Origin: Acidobacteriota bacterium | GTDB lineage: Bacteria; Acidobacteriota; Aminicenantia; JBFLYD01 | Direction: 5' to 3' | DNA length: 38,006 nt | NCBI GenBank assembly: GCA_040756905.1 | Contig: JBFLYD010000061.1 | Location: forward strand, 1-38,006 | In this document: piece after piece, positions 32,069 to 38,006 of the stretch | Position numbering within the stretch: the stretch's first letter is position 1 | How the letters are laid out: every line of letters starts with the position of its first letter | Translations under genes and position numbers: made by a program | The notes under the pieces: generated by a model | The model's input: only the letters and a program-made list of their open reading frames with translations | Database searches by the model: none | Told to the model about the DNA's origin: nothing

Positions 32069-33373
32069 ATGATGTGGGAAATTGCAAAGAAAAGAGTAAG
32101 AATAAACTTGATTACACGAAGGTTTTCAACAATCTCTTTTCTTCTCTTCTTTTTAATCTTATTCTCTCTATTCACTTCTATTAGCACCTTTAAAAAAAGA
32201 ATATCATATTATAATGAAGATATATATTCTCATCTTTTCAAGCTCGATCCCTCAAGAATTAACATGTATTCTAATGTAGAGATTGGATTTGATAGACCTC
32301 CTGAAAAATTGAGTATTTTAGCCGGGGGGATAGGAGAAAAATATGGTTCTTGTGCTATTATTAGGGGAAAATATGGACCAACTATTATTAGAAGCAGAGA
32401 GAAATCTAATTTCTTTCTTTTTAATCCACTTCCTTTTGATTTTATTCATGTTTTAGGCTTAGTTATCAGCTTAATGGCAATTCTTCTTTCCTACGACACT
32501 ATCTCTGGAGAAAGAGAAGAGGGAACCTTACAACTTTCTTTATCAAATTCAATTGGAAAATATAAAATACTTCTTGGTGAATATATTGGTGCAATGCTTT
32601 CCCTTCTTATCCCTCTTTGTCTTTCCTTTCTTGGAGTTATAATTATTCTCCAGCTTCATCCTGATATTAGTTTTGATCTGGAGATGTTAGGTGAGATATC
32701 AGTGCTTTTCCTAAACTCTGTGTTTTTGACCTCTGCATTTGTTATGTTGGGGATTCTTATCTCATCATTAACACGGCAATCAAATACCTCCTTACTAAGT
32801 GCTTTTTTTATTTGGGTTATTTTAGTAGCTATATACCCGAATCTTACATCATGGATTTCTCTCTATGCTAAGTCAGTAGAATCCCTTGTTGAATTGACTT
32901 CTACCAATATAATTACAAAAATGTCTCCTGAACATATTTTAGAAGAAAAGGTTCAAATAGATAAAAACCAAAAGGAATTCAATTTAAATAAAAGATTTGA
33001 ACAATCAGATTTTGAAAATAAATTAAAGCTCTTTTCTCCTTTTTCAACCAATATATTATTATCACAAATTATTGCCGGAACGGATGTTGGAACTCAAAAA
33101 AAATTTATTAGTCAGATTAAGAATTTAGAACAATCTTTTATAAAATGGCAGAAAGAAAAGCTCAAAAAATATCCGCAAAGGGAATCTTTTTTTATAGCGG
33201 GATGGGGGGCTGTTGATTTAAAAGATTTACCATCTAACGAATTCAAAGGAGAAAGTTTGGCTGAAAGGATAGAAAGAGCGATTCCATATATGGCTTCGGT
33301 TTTAATTTTAAATATTATTTTATTTTATATGAGCTATATAATCTTTATTAAATACGATCCAAGATTTGGCTAA
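32069..33373 (+). CDS. ABC-2 type permease
   Basis: A 434-residue membrane protein related to the permease at 25080. It has a first helix (SFLLFFLILFSLFTSISTF), a soluble domain with YGPTIIRS, then helices around FIHVLGLVISLMAILLSYD, AMLSLLIPLCLSFLGVIII and SLLSAFFIWVILVAIYPNL, a second soluble region and a final helix. The coupling segment is SGEREEGTLQLSLSNSI and the C-terminus is KYDPRFG. It begins with tandem ATGs (32069, 32072) without a clear Shine-Dalgarno, six bases before which the strong peptide hairpin region ends. Together with the next gene it may form a heterodimeric permease for module B; a partner ATPase must be encoded elsewhere. Confidence 0.8.
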   Translation: MMWEIAKKRVRINLITRRFSTISFLLFFLILFSLFTSISTFKKRISYYNEDIYSHLFKLDPSRINMYSNVEIGFDRPPEKLSILAGGIGEKYGSCAIIRGKYGPTIIRSREKSNFFLFNPLPFDFIHVLGLVISLMAILLSYDTISGEREEGTLQLSLSNSIGKYKILLGEYIGAMLSLLIPLCLSFLGVIIILQLHPDISFDLEMLGEISVLFLNSVFLTSAFVMLGILISSLTRQSNTSLLSAFFIWVILVAIYPNLTSWISLYAKSVESLVELTSTNIITKMSPEHILEEKVQIDKNQKEFNLNKRFEQSDFENKLKLFSPFSTNILLSQIIAGTDVGTQKKFISQIKNLEQSFIKWQKEKLKKYPQRESFFIAGWGAVDLKDLPSNEFKGESLAERIERAIPYMASVLILNIILFYMSYIIFIKYDPRFG

Positions 33374-33379
33374 ATTAAA

Positions 33380-34822
33380 ATGAAAGGACTCATAATAAAT
33401 AAAACTATTCTTAATAACATTTATGACTTCAAATTTTTGATTTCAAGCTTGATAGTTATCTTGTTGCTAATCTTAGGGACTTCTATGAGTATTTCTAATA
33501 TTTCATTACAATCGAAGGAATATAACAGATTTCAGAGCCTTGCAGAAAATGAAAAAAATCTTGAAAATGTTAAAGTAATAAAAAGACCGAACAAATTTAT
33601 ATTTGCTCATGAAGGAGGGGAAAGAAACTTGCCACAATATCTTATTGTACTTCCTTATTTTGTTGATTATCCTATTGAAGACCTTAGCTTGAAACCTTTT
33701 ATTGAGAATCTTCAAAATCTGGATTGGTCATTTGTTGTTGGGTATTTATTTAGTCTTATTGCCTTTCTTGTTACCTATGATTTGGTATCAGGAGAAAAGG
33801 AGAAAGGAACATTGAGATTATTAGTTTCCCAACCTATTTCTAAGGATTCTTTTTTGTTTGGAGGTTTTTTGGGTGCTTTATTGAGCCTAATTCCATTTCT
33901 TTTAATTGGACTTATAATTAGCATAATAATTATCCTATTTAATGCAAATATATCTTTTGATGAAAACGATTGGATAAAAATTTTCTTCGTCATTATCCTT
34001 TCCTTCTTTTTCATTTCCTCTATGGTATTAATCGGAATCTTCACCTCTACGGTATCTACTAAATCTTCTACATCACTTATTATCTCACTCATAATATGGG
34101 TTTTTATAGCAATTATAATTCCCAATGGAGGTGTTCTTGTAAGCGAGATTATATCTCCTATCCCATCATTTAAGGAATTTGAAATAGAATTGAGGGGAGC
34201 GGAAAAAATATTTTATTCCAAAATCACATTATCATCAATAATGTTAAGGGAAATTTATACAAGAAGGGATTTAAGCAATGCAGAAAAAAGGAATAAAGTA
34301 GATCAGCTTCAAAAGAAGATATATAGAGAAAATAGACAAGCTCTTGAAGAATATAAGCAGGATATACTAAAGATAAGAAAAAATTATTTAAAAAAATTAG
34401 AAAATCAGATGAGATTGGCAAAGATAAGCTCTAAACTCTCTCCGCTCTCTGTATATATGAATTCAATTGAAGGGATAGTTAGGACAGGATACGCCCATCA
34501 ATTAACCTTTTTTAGAATTGCAGAGCAATATATGAGAGAATACACTATATATGCAAATAAAATGCAAGAAGAACTTAAAGATAAAGCTAAAATTATGGGT
34601 CCAAAAATCGTTGACGAAGGATATGAAGTTGAAGGCATAAGCTGGATCTCCTATAAAGATATCAATTTTGATAAAAGTTCGTTTCCTAAATTCCCAGAAT
34701 ACAACTTAACTATTTCTAATACTTTCCCCATTGCTCTTATTGACATAGGTATTTTAATATTCTTTAACATATTATTTTTTGTATTATCATATGTTAAATT
34801 CTTATCTTATGATGTAAGATAA
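33380..34822 (+). CDS. ABC-2 type permease
   Basis: A 480-residue permease starting six bases after the previous stop. Topology follows its neighbour: FLISSLIVILLLILGTSM, a periplasmic domain, SFVVGYLFSLIAFLVTYDLV, LLSLIPFLLIGLIISIIII, IIFFVIILSFFFISSMVLI-like helices, a long soluble helical region (about 255-430) and a last helix ending in LSYDVR. The coupling segment SGEKEKGTLRLLVSQPI matches the family. The two adjacent permeases with the same plan suggest a heterodimer that exports or extracts a substrate linked with the Cys-rich peptides. No ATPase of this type lies in the module. This is the last gene of module B. Confidence 0.8.
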   Translation: MKGLIINKTILNNIYDFKFLISSLIVILLLILGTSMSISNISLQSKEYNRFQSLAENEKNLENVKVIKRPNKFIFAHEGGERNLPQYLIVLPYFVDYPIEDLSLKPFIENLQNLDWSFVVGYLFSLIAFLVTYDLVSGEKEKGTLRLLVSQPISKDSFLFGGFLGALLSLIPFLLIGLIISIIIILFNANISFDENDWIKIFFVIILSFFFISSMVLIGIFTSTVSTKSSTSLIISLIIWVFIAIIIPNGGVLVSEIISPIPSFKEFEIELRGAEKIFYSKITLSSIMLREIYTRRDLSNAEKRNKVDQLQKKIYRENRQALEEYKQDILKIRKNYLKKLENQMRLAKISSKLSPLSVYMNSIEGIVRTGYAHQLTFFRIAEQYMREYTIYANKMQEELKDKAKIMGPKIVDEGYEVEGISWISYKDINFDKSSFPKFPEYNLTISNTFPIALIDIGILIFFNILFFVLSYVKFLSYDVR

Positions 34823-34993
34823 TTATTATCTCTTACAAATCCGAGTAGAAGGAGGATTTTCAACAAGAAGTTGATATAGGCTCAATTTGTATTCTTTTCT
34901 TCTTGCTAATTTTTTCAGTTAGGAATCCCAGACTCAAAAACTTTTCAAATCTCAAAAAGTCCAACTGCATCTTCAGAGTTAGGGGATATTATT

Positions 34994-35143
34994 CTAAAAA
35001 AATTTTTGAAAACCTTCTTTCTCAGATATCTCTGAAAGTCTTCTATCTGAAGTTATAAGAGAAAATGAATCACCCGTTTCTTTTTTAAATATTTTTAAAG
35101 AAGCAAGGTGAATCGCATCATCTGCCCTTATAAGGATATTTTT
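34994..35143 (-). pseudogene. PIN-domain toxin C-terminal remnant
   Basis: Forty-nine residues ending a PIN domain: RADDAIHLASLKIFKKETGD and LITSDRRLSEISEKEGF. The ADDAIHLAS acidic motif and the ITSDRRL strand are characteristic. The frame continues upstream only into cassette C sequence, so the N-terminal ~80 residues are missing and cassette C marks the breakpoint. No antitoxin gene remains nearby. The flanking 34823-34993 holds nothing recognisable beyond AT-rich spacer. Confidence 0.7.
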
Positions 35144-35339
35144 AGTGTTAATTAATATGGGTAAATCATTTCCCCTTATAGGAAAATATTTACACATAAT
35201 ACAAAGACCCTCTCTCTTTTACAAAGGGATTCCACTCTTTATTTGGAGTAGCTCCATCATTTGTAAGAAAAGAATTCAACACACTTTCATCAAAATAAAA
35301 GCCATGTCAACAAAAATAAAACCATATGATTTTTGTTGA
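35143..35339 (+). repeat. Regulator cassette copy C (internally deleted)
   Basis: A short copy with the same junction as copy A (TTTACACATAATACAAAGAC) but with bases elsewhere closer to copy B (TCATTTCCCCTTATAGG, GAATTCAACACACTTTCATC). It carries the last 32 regulator codons, still open to the stop with one Arg-to-Gly change (FTKGFHSLFG), and two 20-bp repeats. Its left edge joins a truncated PIN gene. Module C follows. Confidence 0.85.
35292..35331 (+). promoter_or_regulatory. Operator-like array, two 20-bp direct repeats
   Basis: Units at 35292 and 35312 with the same consensus and period as in copies A and B. The last unit ends in CATATGATT followed by TTTTGTTG. The precursor start at 35382 is 50 bases downstream, so the module C promoter should lie in this array or between it and 35371. 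Confidence 0.6.
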
Positions 35340-35381
35340 GGAATGAAATTATTAGATTTAAATTTATTAGGGAGGTGCAAA

Positions 35382-35501
35382 TTGAATTACCATAAACCCA
35401 CTTACACTAAGGATAAAGAATTTGAAAAGGTTGCTGCATTAGCAAATTTACCCGATGAAGCTCTTGCTTTTGTAGTTTTTGTTGTTTTTATTATGAGTTG
35501 A
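35382..35501 (+). CDS. 39-residue TTG-start RiPP precursor candidate with hydrophobic tail
   Basis: A small frame with a TTG start (35382) seven bases after a strong GGGAGGTG ribosome site, giving MNYHKPTYTKDKEFEKVAAL followed by ANLPDEALAFVVFVVFIMS. The front is charged and helix-forming like a leader; after LPDEAL the end is a run of Val/Phe/Ile. It is positioned before a PqqD/B12-binding-type protein and a strong hairpin, as precursors usually are. B12-dependent or other radical SAM enzymes modify such aliphatic or aromatic cores by methylation or cyclisation; no intact enzyme remains here. It could alternatively be a short membrane peptide. The TTG start explains why gene callers would miss it. 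Confidence 0.6.
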   Translation: MNYHKPTYTKDKEFEKVAALANLPDEALAFVVFVVFIMS

Positions 35502-35526
35502 GTTTGGCACCCGTAGATAACCGAGG

Positions 35527-35555
35527 GGGTGGGAGGCATATTTTGCCTCCCACCC
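35527..35555 (+). terminator. Strong hairpin between precursor C and next gene
   Basis: GGGTGGGAGGCA (35527-35538) pairs perfectly with TGCCTCCCACCC (35544-35555) around a five-base loop. It lies 25 bases after the precursor stop and is followed by an A-rich stretch rather than U, so it is more likely an mRNA stabiliser or attenuator than a full terminator. Confidence 0.65.
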
Positions 35556-35583
35556 AAAAAAGAAGAAGATATTAAAAAAGAAA

Positions 35584-36678
35584 ATGAATTTATATTTAAA
35601 ACCAAGAAGAATGTCTGAAATTTGGGGCATTAATAAACAGCAGCAAGAATTTGAGGGATGGGTTATAGGATATGATAATATCTTTAAATTAGACCATATT
35701 TCATCCATTATATGGGAAAATATAAATGGAGATAGATCAGTCAATGAAATTATTAATATTATTTCAGAAATGTATCCTACGATTGATAGAAATACAATAA
35801 AAAATGACATTATTGAGTTATTAACTAATTGGGTAAACGATAGACTAATTAGTTTAAATTATAAAATGTTAGAATCTCTTATAAAAAAGCCCAAGTCTCA
35901 GAGAGTATTAACCCGATTAGAAAAAAATCAAGAAATTGATATATTACTTTCATCTACTCCTTCACCATATCCAAGAGATATGATCATCCTAAAAATTTTT
36001 GCATTCCCCCCTTTAGGAATTGGATACATAAGTTCTTTGCTCCGACAACATGGTTTTAAAGTAGAATGTGCAAATCTTGCCGGGTTAGACAATGAAAATA
36101 TTGAACGAGTTCTATCTTTTATCACTACATTCTGCGTTTGTTATCTCTTTTTTATTCCTCTAACAATAGTGATAGAAGAAATTTGTCATTCTTTTGTTAT
36201 TTTTAAAAAAAATAAAAATTTAAAGAAGTTCTTCTTAGAAATAAGAAGTATTTGTAGCTCAAATAATAAGCTAATTTTTATAAAAAATTGTTCAGTTAAT
36301 TTTGAAGGAAATTTTACATATTTAGATTATATTCACTTTTTAGGAGGAGGTCCTCTTGGAGCTCTTCTTTTTTTGATTATTCTACTTCCAATTATTTTAT
36401 TATTTATTAGTAATAAAATGTTTTTAAGTTCAAGGCATTTGTTTATTATTTATTTTTTAATGACAGTGATACCAATAAATTCGCTATTTATAGGAAAAGA
36501 ATCTGATGGAAGAAAAGCTTTTAGGATTGCTAAAGAAAATGAATTGTCAACCTTTGAATTTATTTATGAATTTATTAAAGGTGCATTTATACTTCTCCCA
36601 TTTTCCATGGAAAGAGCTAATTTGAAAAAGAAAATAAAAAACGATAATATTTTCAAGGAGAAAAGGAAAAATGTTTGA
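35584..36678 (+). CDS. Chimeric PqqD-like / B12-binding / M50-like membrane protein
   Basis: A 364-residue fusion. Residues 1-105 resemble PqqD or a RiPP recognition element (YDNIFKLDHISSIIWENING, DRSVNEIINIIS). Residues 115-175 match the start of a B12-binding radical SAM enzyme (IDILLSSTPSPYPRDMIILK, FPPLGIGYISSLLRQHGFKV). At about 176 the sequence changes to membrane helices with IPLTIVIEEICHSFVIF, where M50 metallopeptidases have HExxH, and later PINSLFIGKESDGRKAFRI, like the M50 N..P...DG motif. So an in-frame deletion seems to have joined a maturase gene to a site-2-type peptidase gene, removing the radical SAM core. Both active sites look incomplete (EEICH lacks the first His). It overlaps the next gene by eight bases. 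The remaining role, perhaps leader binding, is uncertain. Confidence 0.6.
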   Translation: MNLYLKPRRMSEIWGINKQQQEFEGWVIGYDNIFKLDHISSIIWENINGDRSVNEIINIISEMYPTIDRNTIKNDIIELLTNWVNDRLISLNYKMLESLIKKPKSQRVLTRLEKNQEIDILLSSTPSPYPRDMIILKIFAFPPLGIGYISSLLRQHGFKVECANLAGLDNENIERVLSFITTFCVCYLFFIPLTIVIEEICHSFVIFKKNKNLKKFFLEIRSICSSNNKLIFIKNCSVNFEGNFTYLDYIHFLGGGPLGALLFLIILLPIILLFISNKMFLSSRHLFIIYFLMTVIPINSLFIGKESDGRKAFRIAKENELSTFEFIYEFIKGAFILLPFSMERANLKKKIKNDNIFKEKRKNV

Positions 36679-37336
36679 AAAGAGAAACTTACTCAAACTT
36701 TTTATAATTCTGTTTTTTTCAGGAAGATTAATGGCTCAAGAGTTAAATCATGTCCTCCTTAAATATAACTCCAATATTCAAAGACTTTCTCAGTACTTCA
36801 AGGATTTAACCGTTACTCAGAAAATCACCTTAGATACAGAAGGGATGACTTTTGAGGAGGTAAGCATTATTTATTATAAAGTAAACAAGAAGGCAAAGAA
36901 GACCCTTGAGTTCAAAAGGAAAAAGATGCCAGAAAAGATTCCAGAACTCGATTTCTTCACAGGGTTTCCAATCTCTGAGAAGGATTATAAGATTTCTATC
37001 ATTGGGAAGGATAACATAGATGGGGAGGAATGCTTTAAGATCAGCCTAGTCCCTAGAAGAAAGGACAAGACATTAATTAATGGATTTATCTGGGTCTCAT
37101 TCAATGATTATGTATTAATAAAATTTGAGAGTTCTCCATTGGATAAACCCACTATGGTAAAGGAGCTACATATTACTCAGATATATTCAAAAAATCCAGA
37201 TGGAATATGGCTCCCTTCAAAAAGAATACTCAATTCTATCGCTAATGCAATAATCAAAGATATAAAATCTATAACTACCTTTGAATACTATGATTACAAG
37301 ATCAACTCAGGGATAAAGGATGAGATATTCAAATAA
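36671..37336 (+). CDS. LolA-like secreted protein
   Basis: A 221-residue protein with a signal peptide (LLKLFIILFFSGRLMAQ). The mature part has the half-barrel strand pattern of LolA/outer-membrane lipoprotein-sorting relatives: YFKDLTVTQKITLDTEGM, GKDNIDGEECFKISLVPRR, GFIWVSFNDYVLIKFESS and GIWLPSKRILNSIANAI. Such proteins bind lipids or acylated proteins in the periplasm. A similar plan is seen in the protein at 26547 of module A, which suggests a shared envelope component of these modules. The ribosome site AAGGAGAAAAGGAAAA lies inside the upstream gene, with an eight-base overlap. Its base and codon use look slightly less AT-rich than the preceding gene. Confidence 0.72.
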   Translation: MFEKRNLLKLFIILFFSGRLMAQELNHVLLKYNSNIQRLSQYFKDLTVTQKITLDTEGMTFEEVSIIYYKVNKKAKKTLEFKRKKMPEKIPELDFFTGFPISEKDYKISIIGKDNIDGEECFKISLVPRRKDKTLINGFIWVSFNDYVLIKFESSPLDKPTMVKELHITQIYSKNPDGIWLPSKRILNSIANAIIKDIKSITTFEYYDYKINSGIKDEIFK

Positions 37337-37348
37337 CAGAGGAAAAGT

Positions 37349-37936
37349 ATGATAAAAGAGATTACCTTTAAAGAGCTAAGAGGAACTCTATTAAGTTTTA
37401 AATTCTCGATAACATTTTTAGTATGTTTTATAACAATACTTTTAAGCATTAACATAGGAACTCAGAACTATAAAAACAAATTAAAAGAATATCATTATGG
37501 AAATGAATTGAGCAAAAAGACTTTTCAAATATATGATTCTTGGGAATCCATTGCCAATGAAGGTATTCAGATCTCTATGAGGCCATCTTCTCTGAGCATA
37601 TTCTGCAGTGGAATTTTAAATTACACTGGTGATGTTTTCACTCTATCTGGATTTTCTCCTCCTTCACCCAATCCCAGTAAGTATGGTAAAAGTCCCATAT
37701 TAGCAATATTTGGGGATCTGGATCTTTCTTTTATTTTGAGAGTTATATTGAGCTTATTCTCTATTTTATATACTTATGATGCAATATGTGGCGAAAAAGA
37801 ATCAGGAACATTGAAACTTCTGTTAAGCAATTCTATAACAAGGGCTCAGATTATCTTTGGAAAAGGATTGGGACTTTTTATCGGGAGTGCACCCCTAAAA
37901 GTGGACACTAAATTAAGACACATTTTCAATATATAA
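37349..37936 (+). pseudogene. ABC-2 type permease truncated by IS3-family element
   Basis: The first ~180 residues of a permease of the same family as 25080, 32069 and 33380: a first helix (FSITFLVCFITILLSINIG), a soluble domain, SFILRVILSLFSILYTYDAI and the coupling segment CGEKESGTLKLLLSNSI. After GKGLGLFIG the frame enters the IS3 end at 37888 and stops within it (SAPLKVDTKLRHIFNI comes from the IS). The remaining ~270 residues and the other helices are lost or lie beyond the element outside this window. It is the last gene of module C and shows that the module is broken. Confidence 0.85.
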
Positions 37937-38006
37937 CTCATTTCCCAACCTATCTTCAAATTCAACTGGCGATAAATAACCAATTGATGAGTGAAGACGC
38001 TTTTTG
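37888..38006 (-). mobile_element. IS3-family insertion sequence, 3' end
   Basis: TGCACCCCTAAAAGTGGACA at 37888 looks like an IS3-type terminal repeat (starting TG). It marks the point where the permease coding sequence is interrupted, and transposase coding sequence begins 25 bases inside. The element continues past the window end. Confidence 0.8.
37913..38006 (-). CDS. IS3-family transposase OrfB, C-terminal part
   Basis: Thirty residues read on the minus strand: KKRLHSSIGYLSPVEFEDRL followed by GNELYIENVS and a stop (37915-37913). The RLHSSIGYLSPVEFE block is the well-known C-terminal end of IS3-family DDE integrases, where YxR.HSSLGYLSP..FE is conserved. The rest of the gene lies beyond the window, so activity cannot be judged. 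It is too short to appear in an ordinary frame list. Confidence 0.88.
   Translation of the reverse strand, partial: KKRLHSSIGYLSPVEFEDRLGNELYIENVS

Noticed and set aside
35145-35339. Plus-strand 64-codon frame inside cassette C
   Set aside because: It reads the cassette in a frame different from the regulator remnant and has no ribosome site.
1-38006. tRNA, rRNA or tmRNA genes
   Set aside because: No cloverleaf with GTTCGA-type T-loop and no rRNA-like conserved stretches were noticed on reading; a tRNAscan or Infernal run would be decisive.

Overview
This AT-rich window looks like chromosomal DNA of an uncultured, didermic (Gram-negative-type), probably anaerobic bacterium. Several traits fit the Acidobacteriota/Candidatus Aminicenantes style: many Sec signal peptides, a large secreted M14 peptidase, an ECF sigma/zinc-finger anti-sigma operon ending in a DUF4097 beta-repeat protein, TPR proteins, six-bladed beta-propellers and ABC-2 permeases of one family. 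This placement is inference; no rRNA, tRNA or phylogenetic marker gene is visible. Both window edges are insertion-sequence ends: an IS21-like end (1-126) that truncates a TPR gene, and an IS3-family transposase C-terminus (37913-38006) whose end (from 37888) truncates an ABC permease.

Left part (1-16.8 kb), mostly minus strand: a TPR protein, a frameshifted GAF gene, a radical SAM/SPASM protein, a two-gene operon (family 5 solute-binding-like protein plus unknown secreted protein), one unknown plus-strand gene, the ECF operon 10883-7641, a secreted M14 carboxypeptidase, and an NtrC-type response regulator with its GAF-containing histidine kinase. Two related inverted-repeat elements lie at 6522-6660 and 13683-13848.

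Right part (16.8-38 kb), mostly plus strand, is an accessory region of three peptide modules. Each module is preceded by a copy of the same 'regulator cassette', whose 3' end carries an array of exact 20-bp direct repeats (4, 3 and 2 units). Module A (17.3-27.4 kb): a 58-residue six-Cys RiPP precursor missing from ordinary gene calls, a radical SAM/SPASM maturase, an active/inactive M16 peptidase pair, a beta-propeller, an ABC exporter, an ABC-2 permease and a Tat-type secreted protein. It resembles the subtilosin sbo-alb layout. Module B (28.5-34.8 kb): the only intact copy of the AraC-type cassette regulator, a thioredoxin-fold membrane protein with a CISC motif, a beta-propeller, two duplicated secreted Cys-rich peptides and two ABC-2 permeases. 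Module C (35.4-37.9 kb) is decaying: a 39-residue TTG-start hydrophobic-tail precursor, a chimeric PqqD-B12-binding-M50-like protein, a LolA-like protein and an ABC-2 permease cut by IS3.

Working model (inference): one intact regulator encoded in module B acts in trans on three operator arrays and coordinates three different modified or secreted peptide systems that share export and envelope parts. Cassettes A and C keep only the last ~32 codons of the regulator plus the operator array. Cassette C interrupts a PIN-domain toxin gene, and cassette B still carries the start region of a histidine kinase gene, so the cassette has moved or been duplicated from the kinase-regulator locus.
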